Shown here one piece after another: positions 1 through 12,628 of a DNA stretch of 64,000 nucleotides. The position numbers were made by a program, and so were the translations under genes. Positions within the stretch are counted from its first letter, which is position 1. Each line of letters begins with the position of its first letter. Origin of the DNA: Pyrenophora tritici-repentis (taxonomy: Eukaryota > Ascomycota > Dothideomycetes > Pleosporales > Pleosporaceae). The notes beneath the pieces are model-generated. The model was given only the letters and a program-made list of their open reading frames with translations, was not told the DNA's origin and ran no database searches. Location of the stretch: positions 1,612,001 to 1,676,000 of the forward strand of contig NC_089397.1 of assembly GCF_003171515.1 (NCBI RefSeq), read 5' to 3'.

Positions 1-947
1 GTTAGTGTCAAGCGCCGAGAAGAAACCGATGAATGTAATGACGTACCAGTGTTGCCATGATCCACAATGTTGAAGACAGGTGCCGGCCGGCGACCAGGAG
101 TACCCTTGGCATACCACTCCGCGCCGTGCCAAAGTGCCCGTGTAGAATCTTCAACATGTACCAAGTTTGTGCGCAAGTCCTCCTTCCATAGGAAACGCAT
201 TTCCTTGCCCTTGCTCTGGTAGACGCGGGCCATGCATAACGCTGTGCTCAGAAACTTGCTCGTATAAGGACCGTAGACATGTGCAAACCTCAGCACCATC
301 AGGTTCAGACCGTCAATCTTGGCCAGATCTTCCTCGGCCTTGAGCTTCCATTTTGCCAGATTGGACCACGGCTTCGTCTTGTCCGTCTCTTTGCGGGGTG
401 TGCTATCGGGCTTGTAAACCATGCCGGTGCTCAGCTCGACAAAGACTTTGACTTTGCGTTTCGCAGCCTCTCGGCCGAGAGCCATGGAGAGGCCGTAGGA
501 GCGGAGTTCGTAGACCTTTTCCTCTTGGGAGAAGCGCGTCTCGCCGCCGCAGTTGAAGACATAGTCAAACTGTGCGCCGCCTTCACGATCGAATATCCGC
601 GGAAGGGATTCTATGGGTGGAAATTAGCGTCGAATTGGTGGTTGTAGTCATGCGTTGAGAACGCACTCTCTTGCGCGGCATCGGCCTGGATGAAGCGCTC
701 TCTTGAACATGCTTCCTTGAATTCTGGGGCGAGCCATGCAAGCTCTGGCAGATGCTTGTCGACAATGCGTATTTCGGAAGCGAGCTTGTTGTCGTAAATG
801 TACTTTGTCAGGTGGCGTCCAGTATAGCCTAATGCGCACAATCAGTACTGCAGTCGCGTCTTGCGGGATGGTGGGAGCCTCGTTACCCAATCCGCCTATT
901 ATGAGCACCGCGGGCTTCTCTCCACCGTTGGCCTGTTCAGCGGCCAT
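1..947 (-). CDS. NAD-dependent epimerase/dehydratase (extended SDR), 3' end beyond window
   Basis: Exons 947-887, 828-610 minus a 56-nt intron (666-611), i.e. 828-667 and 610 to about 47; a GTACGT donor at about 46 and a CTAAC-like branch site at the very edge show that the gene continues to the left. The N-terminus reads AVLIIGGLGYTGRHL, a Rossmann dinucleotide-binding motif of the GxxGxxG type in which the last part is split by the first intron. Downstream there is an acidic residue after beta-2 (RIVDK) and the segments FNCGGETRFSQEE, VELSTGMVYKP, LRFAHVYGP and TNLVHVEDS, the usual order of an extended SDR sugar-epimerase fold. I do not see a classical YxxxK catalytic pair, so the reaction is not predictable. 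Cytosolic, no targeting signal. Family call is firm, substrate unknown. Confidence 0.8.
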
Positions 948-2149
948 TGTGTTTGGCGTCGCACAAGTTTCTTCCGATCTACGTCTCTTGTTTGCGCAAG
1001 AAGGTCGCTAAGGGGGGTAACAACGGCGCAGTGGGCGGATGGTGTCTTGTAATGCCAAATTCGGGGGTGGAGTCTGAGCGTTGCGGAAGGCGCTCAATGC
1101 TCAGCGCTCAGACCTTGGTTCGCGAGAAAGGTACGGACGGATGACGGTATATGTCGGAGACTCTCGGTGAGAGTGTTCGCGGGAGGGCGAGCGAGCGAGT
1201 GTGCGTGCGTGGGTGCGATTGGGGTCAGAGAGGGTGCAGGGCGCGAAGAGGACTCTGGGATGCTCAAAGTAGGATACCGCGGCACGGGCAACGATGTCAT
1301 ATAGCTCAGGCCCAATGTGTGCGATTCATTGACCCGCAGGAGGGGGGGTAGGTCAGGCCGATATTTCTATGTGCAGCATACGCAAAGATGGTGCAGATTT
1401 GTGCTCACACGTCTATCATTATGAGGATTTTCCTACTTGCAGCTTGCAAAAACAAACATGGCCGCAGCAGCTCTGGTTGGGCACTTCCGGCTTACCCTCT
1501 CACACCGTCACAGTCCGCTCCGTAAGTCGACCGAGAATGTTATGCATTCGTCTACGAGTCCAATGTAGCCAGACCCCAGCCCTTTCTTCTCGCGATACCC
1601 TGCAGAGGTCAGGTGCGGGCACAGGCCCGTCTGCTTGGCTCCATCACACCATCTTCAACTTATGACGTTGCTGTTCCCTCCAACATGTAGCGGTTGTCGC
1701 GGGAGATGGACCATGGGACGCGGGCAGTCGACGACGGCGCGCTCCCGCAGTGCTGGACCTGGCCTCGACCTCTTAGACTTGGGTCATGACAGCCCAAAGT
1801 GGGGTGGCCTTCAGGGGAAGCCAATCCGTCCTCCACACATAGCCTCTGCCTACCCGTAATAACAAACACTGCAGTTGAGCGGCTTCGTTGGGCTGAGTCC
1901 GACATGTGGTCACTGGCGGGCGCTGACTATCGTCATCTATCAACGGCCGATAACCGACCTGACCAAAAGCAATCAAGTGCGGAGTCGCCGCGCTGAGCTT
2001 TTGCCTTTGTGACCTTTTCCGCTTTCCTGTACGAGCTAGCAATTCTGGAGCCGATCGCCTAGCTTAACGTCTAACCTGCATGAAGATCATGCCTCATGAC
2101 GACGTGATCCTTCTCCCACCGCCCGTCCTCGCGCCGTCAACTTCGCTCC
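948..2149. other. Intergenic region, no gene recognised
   Basis: Between the start of the epimerase gene and the first MITE fragment. Open frames here are short, lack recognisable domains and have no convincing splice-linked partners. No tRNA-like A/B box pair was found. Confidence 0.5.
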
Positions 2150-2216
2150 CACCAGGGTGATATGAAATACTTGACGTACCAGTGTACAAAGGCCATTGTA
2201 GGCACCAGACACACAT
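2150..2216. mobile_element. MITE fragment, left half (copy A)
   Basis: Begins with a CACCAGGGTG-type terminus followed by ATGAAATACTTGACGTACC and the internal block ending CCAGACACACA shared with the other copies listed below (2762, 16889, 18829, 29030, 29184, 34694). The right terminal inverted repeat is missing, so this is a truncated copy. Confidence 0.65.
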
Positions 2217-2761
2217 GGCACCCTCCAAGACGGCGACGGCAATCACACTACGTGTTGCAAGATACTACCACCCTCGGGGCTACTACGTAACCGCCCCTGC
2301 GAAATCTACCATGTATAGGACCGCCGCGGAAATTGTGCACCTGTACCGTAACCATGACTTGAACGTGCACAGCCCTCATCTTCGAAAAACGAGCACCAAG
2401 CCTTGCAATGTGTCCCCACGCAATTCGTGTCGTACAATCCCGAGATCAATCGGTACTCCGTAGTACAGCCTGATGATCCATGATCTGTACTCCCAAGCAA
2501 TCGGCGACGGAAAAGCAGGTACAAGAGACTATCCATTGGCCCGGAACTACTCTTCTCACCGCTATAAGCCACATGTCTCTTATACACAGACATTTGTGCT
2601 TGTGCATGGACGACTGATGTCGCTCCGCGGATGCACGAACGCTTGAAGTCCAGACGGGTCATAGTTCATCCTGAGGCACCTCGCACCAGAACAGCCGTTC
2701 ATGCACGGAAGCTGCAGGCTATCAGGATCGTCCCGCACTTGCATATGCAGAAATCCATTTC
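2217..2761. other. Sequence between two MITE copies, nothing recognised
   Basis: No gene or RNA recognised. Because copy A lacks a right end and copy B has an atypical interior, this stretch may itself be an insertion that separated parts of one older MITE cluster; this is inference. Confidence 0.3.
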
Positions 2762-2893
2762 CACTTGGATGACATGAAATACTTGACAGCGACAGTGTAG
2801 ATAAACCCCACCATTCCATTCCCAACAGCCCCATCTGACGCCCACACTAGCTTTCATACACTAGCATGTCAAGTATTTCATGTCACCCAGGTG
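2762..2893. mobile_element. MITE, both inverted ends (copy B)
   Basis: 132-bp element whose ends are inverted repeats: left CACTTGGATGACATGAAATA, right (reverse complement) CACCTGGGTGACATGAAATA, then CTTGACA on both sides. The interior differs from the 111-bp copies, so it is a diverged or rearranged family member. Confidence 0.7.
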
Positions 2894-3156
2894 TTTCAGA
2901 CGCAGTCTTGATTTTGTGTAGTATTGTGAAGGAGCCTATAGAGCTTCTAAAAACGTGTACCTCGTCGCCATGCAATAAGCCCGAAGGCTACTAAGCAAAC
3001 TATCGTTGCCGGCCTGTCCCGCTCGCAGCATGTAGGACATGTGCAATAAATGCCATGCCTTTTTGCCTCGAATCGCCTAGTCACACCCCATGATGCCATA
3101 TGCACCCACACGAACATGTCCGAAGACTAACAAAATCTACAAATCATATCCGCCTC

Positions 3157-6100
3157 TTAAAACTCCCAGTTCTCGTCAACCGACTTGATGGCCCAGTCAA
3201 ACTTCTCTCGGAGTGTCTTGGAGAAGAACTTCTCAATAGGGACACCAAACTTCTTGGAGAAGACCACGGTGAGACGAGGATCAATGTAGTTCTGCATGTG
3301 GTTAGCCGAGCATCGTGTACCACTGAGGTGGTGTGACTTACAATCTTGGACGTGCCAAGAGCAACCTCCTTGTTGCCTTCCTTGTCCTCCATCTGGATCT
3401 TCATGTTCTCAATGCGCTGGACAATCTTCTCGACATTGGCCTCCAGCTTCTCCACTGTCGGGCCCTTGCCCTCAGCTTCGATCTTGCCAGTCTTGTTCTC
3501 TTTCTTGTACTTGGCGGCCAGTTCCTCGGCTTTCTCCAGACGCTCATTCAGCTCCTTCTGCTTCAGCTCCTTCTCGCCGTCGGCCTTGAGTTTCTCGTTG
3601 TCCTTTTCGAACTTCTTGATGATCTTCTGGCGCATCTCTTCGACCTCAGCGTCCTGGTGTTGCTTGACCCACTCGTCGTCGAGATCCTCAGGTCGCTCAA
3701 AGTATTCGGCGCCCTTTTTCTTCTTGATCTTTGGGTCGACATCGATCATCATCATCTTTGTTCTCCAGGCTTGATAACGGAGACCATTAATCTACATATG
3801 TTAGCTTAGATTTGATGAAAACATGACGTGGCAACTAACCCTCTCGTTCATTTTTTCGATGGACGTGGCGTGACTGGCAGCGACGGTGCGCTTGTGATTA
3901 CACAGAATGGCGACTTCGCGATTGGCATCGTTGTAGGCCTTGACCTTCTCTTGAACTGTACCGGTAGCCTTCATCTCCTTGAGTAACCTAGCCATGGTGT
4001 AGGAGGCGTTGTAGGTACGGAAGACCTTGGCAGTGAGTCCAGGCATGTAGCTCGTCAGATGCTTGTTCAGAGCCGACGTAGTCAGTCTGTCGAAGATATC
4101 ATCACCGGTAGTCTTGGGTTCCTTCTTGAAAAGCTTCAAGTTTTTGAAGACTTGTGGGTCGACCTTGACTTCGTCGTAGAAGCGAATACTGTCTTTACCC
4201 AAGAAATCGAATATGACCGTCTCCGGAGGCCTCAGGGTGATGTGCTGGAACTTGAGCGAACAGCAACCGACGGTGTCCGCCTCATCTTCTCCCTTCTCGT
4301 TACCAGCACGGAGGGCGAACTGATCGATGAGGTAGATGGCGGTAGCACGTTGGCGATCAGCCATCATCTTGGAGTTGAGATCCTTCCGGTAATCCTTCCG
4401 AATGCGATCGATATGCTTCTTGAGTTCTCGTGCCTTCTCAAACTTTTTGAAGTCACTCTGGCCCTTGATGTCGGAGTTCGCAGCAAGCATGACGTACTTG
4501 TAGGCACCGTTGATGTTCTCTTGCCACATGGCAAGCCAGGTGCCTTCGTGATCGTGTTTGATCTCTTTCCAACGGTGACCGGCAGGAGGCTCTGGGACCT
4601 TTGCATTCTCGCCAATGTTGATGGTGATCTGCTCGGGCATGACCCGCTTCTTCACACGACCAGTCTTGGGATGCTCACCACGGCCACGGAACAGGCCAGG
4701 AGGTTCAACCCGGAAGTTGCCGACTTTCTGCTTGCGACCGTCCCACAAGCAGTACATGTAGTCGGCCTCTGCGGCCTCTTTCTCCGCCTTGAGCGCTTTC
4801 TTCTCTGCGGCTGACAGAGCCTTCTTCTTTGCGCGCTCTGCGTCGAACCACTCAAAGATGGGCTTGAAATCGCACTTTTCGAATTTCTTGATCTTGATCG
4901 TGTTGCCGTTCTTGTCCTTGCCATGTCCGGTTTTGTCCAAGATGGCAGTGAAGTCCTCGAAAAAGTTCTTGTTGAAGGTAGGGTTCTCGACGTTGTGGGT
5001 GGAGTTCAACATGCTTCCGTAGAAAGTAGCTACTTCTTCAGCGTCCTTGTGCAATGTGACGGGTACGCCGTCATAGACCAGTTTGACGTGCTTGGGTAAC
5101 GGCTCGTACTCAGGGGGGAAGACAACACCAGCGTGTTCCAGAGTATCCCACTTCTTAGTGCCGTCGTTCTTGCCTGGGTCGTCCCACCAGCGGTACTCAT
5201 CCTCCTCGTCAGCAGCCTCGTTGTCTTGCTCAGTCTCCTCCTTCGGTTTGGCCTTTGTCTTCTTTGCAGGTGCCGCTGCAGCAGGCTTCGCCTTGGTAGC
5301 CTTCTTTGCGGCCGACTTCTTCGCAATGGGCGCATCAGAGTCGGATTCCTGCTTCTTTACGCCGTTTGTCTTCTTCGCCGGGGCCCTCTTTTTGACAAGA
5401 GGAACGTCCTCTTCGCTCTCGCTCTCAACCTTCTGCTTGCGCTTCGGAGCAGCCTTGTCCTTGGTGCGAATAGCCTTTGCCTCCTTTGCTGCAGCCTTTT
5501 CGATGGACTCTTTCTTCTTGGTGAGCTTCGTGGCCAGGGGTACGTCGGAGTCGGCAGATTCTCCGATTTGCTCGGCGCTTGCCTTGGGCAACACCCTGGC
5601 TCTAAGAGGAACATCGCTGAGTTCAGAGTCAGATTCGTCTTTGACAGGTTTGGCTTGCTGTGATGTTCGCCGGCGCTTATTCTGGTCAAGGATTAGCTGG
5701 GCGCAAGACGTATACATGTCGCGTAATTGAACGTACCAGTGGCTTGGCATCTTCCTCTGAACTGCTTGCGTCCTTGTACGATTTGCCGTTTGGTATACTG
5801 CCGCGCGATTTGCGCTTTCCAGCAGCGTTTCCGTTGGTCTCAGGCGCATCGATGTCCATTTTGTCGTTGTCTACAGGGCCCATGCGAATGGAGATGCCAG
5901 GCTCAACATGGCCATTCGAAGGGGCCTCGGCGTCCATCTTCATAACTTCCTCCTTGGAAATTTGTTCGCTTGACTTTGCTGTACGAGCTTATGGTCAGCC
6001 TTGTCGAAATTTTTGGTAGACTTGCACAGCTTGCGACGCAGAGAATGAGACGAAGGATGTGGTGAGGAGTGGAAGGTTGGAAAAGGAAAGGGCGAAATTT

Positions 6101-6239
6101 ATCGAGGGAGATGGGCGCGTGAAAGGTGAGATGGGCATGGCGCGCGCAAAAAGCGCAGTTTGTCGACGGGTACATAGACAGTAGACTCACCTTGGTCTTT
6201 TCCTCTCGCCAGAGGCGTGTCGTCGTCTGAGGAAGACAT
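3157..6239 (-). CDS. TOP1: DNA topoisomerase I (type IB)
   Basis: Five exons: 6239-6191, 5978-5737, 5681-3840, 3791-3342, 3291-3157; 905 aa. Relaxes supercoils in nuclear DNA through a 3'-phosphotyrosine intermediate. Residues 1 to about 255 are a charged Lys/Ser/Asp-rich tail with repeated SDxPLA-type acidic patches, as in other eukaryotic TOP1. The core starts near EDEYRWWDD (about 258) and includes the active-site Arg segment [20 protein letters not shown] and [12 protein letters not shown] coiled linker (about 740-845) is followed by LGTSKINYIDPR with nucleophile Tyr863. The last intron falls exactly between Ile861 and Asn862 of that SKxNY motif. The start was chosen because [11 protein letters not shown] is the typical fungal N-terminus, and the 212-nt first intron restores frame. 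Head-to-head with the ATP synthase gamma gene. Confidence 0.95.
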
Positions 6240-7084
6240 GTTGCTAGCGGTGGGCGCGTGCTGCAGTCGCGGATAACGAAGAAGCGAACGGACGTGTGCA
6301 GCGTTGTTGGTCGCGGACACAGTCGATCTGGCTGAGGTAAGAGTACGAGTGCCGGAGGAAAGCGACAGTCGTAAAGAAGCGCGTCCCGGACACCGGCTGA
6401 GACGCAGGGCGATTGAAGCGATTGAGGCGATGATGGTGGCGGAGGGAGAGAGGACACGACGAAGGACGAGTGGAAAAGAGGAATGCTGAGTTTAAGTGAA
6501 GCGCAGCCCCAGGGACACCACATGTGCTTCGCTGCTAAGTCCACCGGCGCACGGTCTTCGGCCTTCACCAAATCGAGGCCACTAACTGCCCGTAACAGGT
6601 GCGTAACCTCACCACAACCACCGGCTTTCTCACAATCAGACGACAAGACCAAGGCAGGATTATTGCAGATATGTACGGTAATGTATGGTAATTACATGTA
6701 AGCTGACATGAGGTGGGTGTGTGTGTGAGGGAGCCTGGTATGCTTGCCACCTCTTTGTTTGATCGATCGTTGCTCGCTCCTGCCTATGTCCGCCTAAATC
6801 AGCGCACCCACAACATGGCGTCTGCTGTTCTACTGCCTGCCCCAAGGACAATAGCGAGCCAGGAATACAATCAAATTGTCACGCGGGTGTCACAAACAGG
6901 GCCTGCGCCGCTGGGTGGTCAAGCGACTCTGCGAGATCGAGTGCTCTCACGTGATGCTTGGCTCTTGGCACGCAAAGCAATTCAGCATGCCGATTGTCCG
7001 ACACAAGCTTGCGTTCAGCAAAGACAGCAGTGAAGCAACACCACACGGCTGTCGCCATCTCCACTCATCTCAATTCCCGTAGCC
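6240..7084. promoter_or_regulatory. Shared upstream region of TOP1 and ATP3
   Basis: 845 bp between two divergent start codons with no gene inside. It must contain both 5' UTRs and promoters. No specific operator recognised. Confidence 0.45.
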
Positions 7085-8155
7085 ATGATGCTGTCACGAG
7101 CTGCGCGCCCGGCCTTCAAGGCTGGTATGGCCGCCGCCGCCGCCCGGTACGCTCCCGCTCGAATTGGCAGCTTTTCTCGCGCCATTGAACCCCCCCATTG
7201 CGGGTCAATTGCATCGCCAACTGCATCAGGTGCTGACTGGAACTTTTGAATCTAGGCCTGCCACCCTTACTGCCTCCAATGTCGCCGGCTATGCCACCCT
7301 GCGTGAAATCGAGGGCCGTCTCAAGTCGATTCGCAACATCGAGAAGATCACCAAGACCATGAAGGTTGTCGCTTCCACCAAGCTCACCCGCGCCCAGAGG
7401 GCCATGACCGAGTCCCGCAAGTACGGCCAGACGTCCAACACCGTGTTCGAGAGCGCCGAGACCAAGCCAATTGAGGGCGAGGGCAAGAAGAGCTTGATCA
7501 TCGTCTGCAGTTCAGACAAGGGTCTCTGCGGTGGTATCCACTCTGGAATGTCGAGGAAGGTCAGGGCCATGCTCGCTCAGGCTCCTGAGACCGACCTGGC
7601 TGTCATTGGCGAGAAGTGCAAGGCGCAATTGGGTCGTTCCAACGGAAAGAACATGGTTCTGTCCTTCGCTGGTGCCGGAAAGGACGTCCCTACCTTTGCC
7701 GACTCCCTCCACATTGCCGACCAGATCTCCATGCTGCCCACCGACTACGCCTCCGTTCAGATCGTCTACAACAAATTCATCAACGCTTCGAGTTACGAGG
7801 CCACTATCCAGCAGGCTTTCTCTGAGGAGGCCATTGCTGCGTCCGGTATGTCGCATTCCTGCAGTGAGAGATGCCATGTCTAACAGTGAAAATAGCAAAC
7901 TTTGCTGCTTTCGAGATTGAGGATGAGGTCCTTCCCAACCTCCGTGAGTACGCTCTTGCCAACTCGCTCTTCTGGGCGCTGGCCGAGGGTCACGCTTGCG
8001 AGCAGTCTGCGCGTCAAAACGCCATGGACAATGCCTCCAAGAACGCTGGAGAGATGATCAACAAGTTCCAGATTCTCTACAACCGAACTCGTCAAGCTGT
8101 CATCACTGGCGAACTTGTCGAGATTATTACCGGTGCGGCCGCTTCCGAGGGTTAA
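7085..8155 (+). CDS. ATP3: ATP synthase F1 subunit gamma, mitochondrial
   Basis: Three exons: 7085-7146, 7256-7845, 7896-8155; 303 aa. Central stalk of mitochondrial F1Fo ATP synthase, turning inside the alpha3beta3 ring. The N-terminus ([21 protein letters not shown]) is Arg-rich and acid-free, a typical presequence, and the mature start is close to [20 protein letters not shown], the first coiled-coil helix. The conserved [12 protein letters not shown] loop follows, and the C-terminal helix ends [19 protein letters not shown] and [12 protein letters not shown]. Length is close to the yeast protein. The first intron separates presequence from mature part. No defects seen. Confidence 0.96.
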
Positions 8156-9574
8156 GCGCTCTAGGAGCATTAGACTTGATATCCCGAGCATCCGGTGCCA
8201 TCTCCCTCACGGGCTGTGTAGAATAAGCATCTGTTCAGTTCATAGCTCTTTTGTATTAGCCAGTTCAGGGAGACTACCCTTGGCCACCTCGTGTTTTTGT
8301 GATGATACATACGATTTTCTGAGCAGTTGCATGGTCCAGGCGCATACGAGGGCACATTCACTTCACTGTATGAGGACGCCCGCTCGGTGTATTGACATGT
8401 CTCAAGGTGACGCGAGGAAACTTCAATCAGCTGATTAAGTGACTATTGACTAAGCCAACTACAATGATGTTCCCTGTGGTTATCCACCGTCTCGTTCCAG
8501 TATGCCTAGCCTTCCAAGTTCTGGGCTCCGAATCGGTCGTTCTTGTCGCAGGCATCATATAGGCTGACTCTTTCTGCCTCAGTATCGAAACATGGCTAAG
8601 GTCAACATGTTTAATCAGTGCGGTGTCATAGTTACCGCGTTACTTTTGCCTTCAACCTCACCAGACAGAGACAAGATCCCTCAAATTTACCAGATTCGGG
8701 TATCTGATGGCTATCTTTTTTCATGCTATAGTCCAAGAACACGGGTGTTGTTGTGCTTACATTTAGACGGCAGGTAGCGCGTGCGGCCTTCGGAACCATC
8801 GAAGCGATTATCGCATGCATGTAAGACCGACGATGAATCTTCCCACCATCCGTCGCCCGGTGACGACTGGATAACGACTCAGGTACGGTCGAAAACTTGC
8901 GACGCACACTGCACGTCAGGCAGGGCCTGATAAACTTTCTGCGAGCTCTAGCCTGTATGGTGCGGTGCCTGACTATCTTAGGCAAACCTAGCTGGGCTAG
9001 ATGCAAGGATAGGTGGGCTGTGAAACAAATCTACCCCATCACGAACCCTGAAACAACCGCCCCTCCCACGCCTCCTGCACCTGTTCGAACGGCCGTTAGT
9101 AGCGGGGCTGGTCTTGAGAACTATATACTTAATGGCCACCCTACGGGCATTTGTATTGCTTTTCCTAACTTTTGCATTATTCTATTAAGCGCTCTGGTAG
9201 CAGCATTGTTGTGCACTATCTTCTTGAATGCTGGCATCTTCTGAACTCGTAACATTCGACCAAAGAGGAAAGAGTAGTTACTGCGCGCATTAACTCAAAC
9301 CCATTTCATTTCACCCTCGTCCCTGCGCCTGCACTGCCTAGAATAATCGCGCGATTCTCTTAGCTCTTCCGCATTTCAATCAGCATAATCTTTGAAGCTG
9401 GCTTCACACGCCAAGTACCACGAGAGTGCCCTACTCTCCCCAGGCATCGCTTTCACTCGTCCTGCATCCTCACGTCCGGCCTCCCACTCACGACAACTCT
9501 TTTCTCGCTATAATTCACTCAACTCTAATCCGAGTGGCTTCCGCGCAAACGAGACATTTGCGAATTTGAGCGAC
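8156..9574. other. Intergenic region, no gene recognised
   Basis: 3' flank of ATP3 and 5' flank of the next gene. The reading frame of the next gene stays open upstream to 9392 without an ATG, so an unrecognised upstream exon is possible. Nothing else supported. Confidence 0.4.
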
Positions 9575-10601
9575 ATGTTGAAGCACGCCAAGCAAGCTGA
9601 GCTGAGGGAGAGCATGAGGGCTCTCAAGCAAATGTATCTTAGTCGACAGTACACACAGTGTGTACAGTATGCTGAACAGTTGTTGAAGGAGGTGGATGAA
9701 GAGGTACGTAAACATGGACACACATTTCCATGTTTGGAGTATCAACAACAACACAAAGCAGTAGCTAATCAACAGGCAGACCCACCCCGTACATCTGGCA
9801 TATCTCAACTTCTACGCTGCCCTCTCTCACGACACTCTGGCCAGGCAATCTACGCTGAAGAACCGGTTCAAGGAGCTCAACGCGGCCGAGAAGCACTACA
9901 TGGCCGCGATTGAGGCCCTCAGTCCACCCTCAGCCTGCTCTTCACCCCCAAGTTCCGATGACGAGCCGCCCTCAACCCCAGACTCTGCAACGCTCCCAGA
10001 TGAGCGAATATGGCAGCGCCAGTCGTACAACTTCAACAACACTTTGTCCGTATACTCGACAAACACATACCGCACCTCCATGTCCAGCATCACTTCATAT
10101 GTCTGGGAACTGGAGCAAGACCCGGACTCTGTACTGAACCACTACAGCTTCCCCACCCCTCCTCCAAAGGAGCGAGACTTGCGACGAGACAGCCGACGAG
10201 ACAGTCGCGGAGACCTAGGCGCAATTTACAAGCGCTACTCGCGCCACATGAAGACCGAAGGCCACCTCTCTGCTTCCGTTCGCAACTCGCAGGCCCTCCC
10301 CAAGCCAGCCCCACGGCAACCCGCACGTCTCCCGCCTAGCACGCCCTCATTCATCGTCATGGTCAAAGGCCATCTCGCTAGCGTCCGTGGCCTCAAGGAC
10401 AACACCGTCATCCGCGGCGTTAGGTTCGCCAACGACTCCCCTACACCCTCGCCCAAGACAACAAACTTTCGCTTCAGGGATTCGGCCTCCGTGGACCGCG
10501 AGACGCTATGGCAACGCAGGAAGAAGGTGCCTGTTAGGAAGCGATTCGATGCCGAGAGCTGCCAGCAGTTGTGTAGGGATGCCCTTGCTGAAATTTCGTG
10601 A
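9575..10601 (+). CDS. Unrecognised protein with short helical TPR-like N-terminus
   Basis: Two exons, 9575-9703 and 9780-10601; 316 aa. The acceptor at 9779 (not the one at 9775) is chosen because only it continues the frame into THPVHLAYLNFYAALSHDTL. The first about 95 residues (LKQMYLSRQYTQCVQYAEQL, then FKELNAAEKHYMAAIEAL) look like a pair of TPR-type helical hairpins; the rest is Ser/Pro-rich, mostly disordered, with basic runs (RDLRRDSRRDSRGD) and a Trp-containing basic C-terminus. No catalytic motif. Function unknown. The true start may lie in an upstream exon, since the same frame is open for about 180 nt 5' of this ATG. Confidence 0.6.
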
Positions 10602-11159
10602 ACGACAGCATTGAAACCTTGATCCGAGTTATGCCGGGGTCTTCCGGACTGGGGGGGTTGTTGCTCCTACGCATGAACAGTTGATCATTGCCGTTGACGT
10701 CGTAACCGTCTCAGACCACTCTTGAATGGCCCGTTCGTTCTGCTTTGTTTGTTTGTCGATGTGTCCTATATGGTCGGGACGATATACCCAGGGCGTTCAG
10801 GACTGTCTGGTATTTCCCTTCTTAATGTCTTTATGTATAACAGTCTTTCCTTTTGTTAAAACGTTGCTATGTTTGCTTTGCGCTTGCACTTCTTCATTTG
10901 TATTACTATACTATATACTAGCGGAGAGAATGTACAAATGAGGCAACTGTACGATGCCGATGGGACGAGATTTGAATCAATGACATGATTATTTTCTAGA
11001 TGCTTGTAGCTACAGCCGAAGAGTGCTATATGATACCCCAAGAATAAAACACGCGCTCCATGATATCGTAAACTTTTGCGAACTCCATCACCATGCCCTG
11101 AACGCCATTATAATGCAAATCCTTCGGTGTCACACCAACCTTGGCAATCCCTTACTCGT
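10602..11159. other. Convergent 3' flanks
   Basis: T-rich and A-rich sequence between two genes that end towards each other; probably both 3' UTRs. No gene seen. Confidence 0.45.
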
Positions 11160-12398
11160 CTACTTCATCATCTCATCTAGCCCCCTCTTGATCCTCTGAC
11201 ACTTGATCTTCAACAATTTGACACTTTCCAAGAATAGCTCGTCACTCTCCCACTGGCCCGTGCTCTCCACCCTGAAAATGAAGTGGTCTCGTATGCGACC
11301 CAGTTTGACCTTGTCCTTGAACTCTGGATGCCGTAAGCACTCTCTGCTGACGGTGTCGTTCATAGGGTTTGCGACGACAGCCTTGGGCTCGCCTTCCTTG
11401 CCCTCGAGCTCGGGATGCTTTTCAATGTCCGCGGAAGTGACAGTGTCGAGACGGATGACGCCGCTAGGGAAGCAGCGGGAGAACTTCTTGGCGTCGGCAC
11501 CGACAATCGGCTTTGTGATGTCGATGGTGGGCATGAGTCGGTACGAGGCGGTAGCTACGGGAGAGAATTTGGCATGGTCTTGACCGATACCCTTGATGGC
11601 ATGCATACGAATCTCAAGTTCTTGTCCTGGCCTCATCTTGCAAATAAGAATATCCGGGTTTGTGGACCGAATATGCTTGCCTTCTGCTTCAGAGAGATTT
11701 TCAGCTTGGTTTCCGTTGGGCTCGAAGCGCATGTCTTTGGCGTAAACGTTGTGTCCCACATAGAGTCTATCTGGGTCCGTCTCGCCTGCAACTGCTCTTG
11801 CAACTCCGCCCGGCTGCCATGTGCACTTTGTCTTTAGTGTAAGTGCCACAGTATTTTCAGAAGTCGGGCCTCCTGAGCCTTCGTCTTCATCCGTGGGCTT
11901 CGCGTACCACTTCATCCGGCGAAGCGTAGCGCGATCGCCACACAAGGGAATTAGGCCCAGGCGGTGGGCGAGCACCTCATCCTGAATGATGGACGTGTTT
12001 TGGTAGATGTAGACGTCTTCTATAGCGAGCGTGGGGATTTCCGAGAGCAGAATGCGGCGGAAGGCGTTGGCTACAGAGGTGTCAATGCCGGTGAGAGAGA
12101 ATTGCGCATCCAATGGGTCGTTTTTGTGGAAGACGACATTGAAGTTCTGGTATCATGTTAATATACCGGCCATGTTTCTACTACATTCTGAGCGCGCATA
12201 CATCTCTAAAGTAGTCGAGGTTCCACTCGTGGTTCTCGCCGGGCCAGTGGAATGGAAAGTCAGTAGACTGCTGGTTGGTGACTGTCTCTGGGCCGATGCC
12301 GAGTGTCTGGTAATGGTGTCAGCAGGATATAAATCACATGAGATGGGTCGCGTAGGTACCTTGCGCTTCATCAGCTCCTCTGCACTTGGTGTGGACAT
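11160..12398 (-). CDS. RPC40: DNA-directed RNA polymerases I and III subunit AC40 (RPAC1)
   Basis: Three exons: 12398-12360, 12306-12202, 12146-11160; 376 aa. Alpha-like assembly subunit shared by Pol I and Pol III, partner of AC19, in the nucleus. Recognised by VANAFRRILLSEIPTLAIE, IQDEVLAHRLGLIPL, the insertion ending GIGQDHAKFSPVATASYRL and DTVSRECLRHPEFKDKVKLG, all in the order of yeast Rpc40. The start MSTPSAEELMKRK is the first ATG; introns are 53 and 55 nt. It diverges from the complex I gene with only 230 bp between start codons. Confidence 0.95.
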
Positions 12399-12628
12399 TG
12401 TTGCGGCGTTGGGATCAAGATTGGTGGTTTCGGTGGGGAGCAACTTTCATGTTCACAAAAAGTTCGAGGCCGGCGCTGCGGGTGCCAAGACGCACGCGGC
12501 CAATGGCGGTGGTTTCAATCTGGAAGCATCATCGATATGGAAAGCTCCCCTCCAACGCCACGTCGCTACTCTCCACTCTACACGCCCATTGAGGCCCTAT
12601 ACTCGCTGTAGGGAGAGACAAGAACACC
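12399..12628. promoter_or_regulatory. Compact divergent promoter, AC40 / complex I 49 kDa
   Basis: 230 bp separate the two start codons, so both 5' UTRs and core promoters must share it. No named element recognised. Confidence 0.5.

Noticed and set aside
3333..3809. Long plus-strand open frames opposite TOP1 (also 4059-4814 and 5083-5730)
   Set aside because: Leu/Ser-rich translations of the complementary strand of Lys/Glu-rich TOP1 coding sequence; no independent features.
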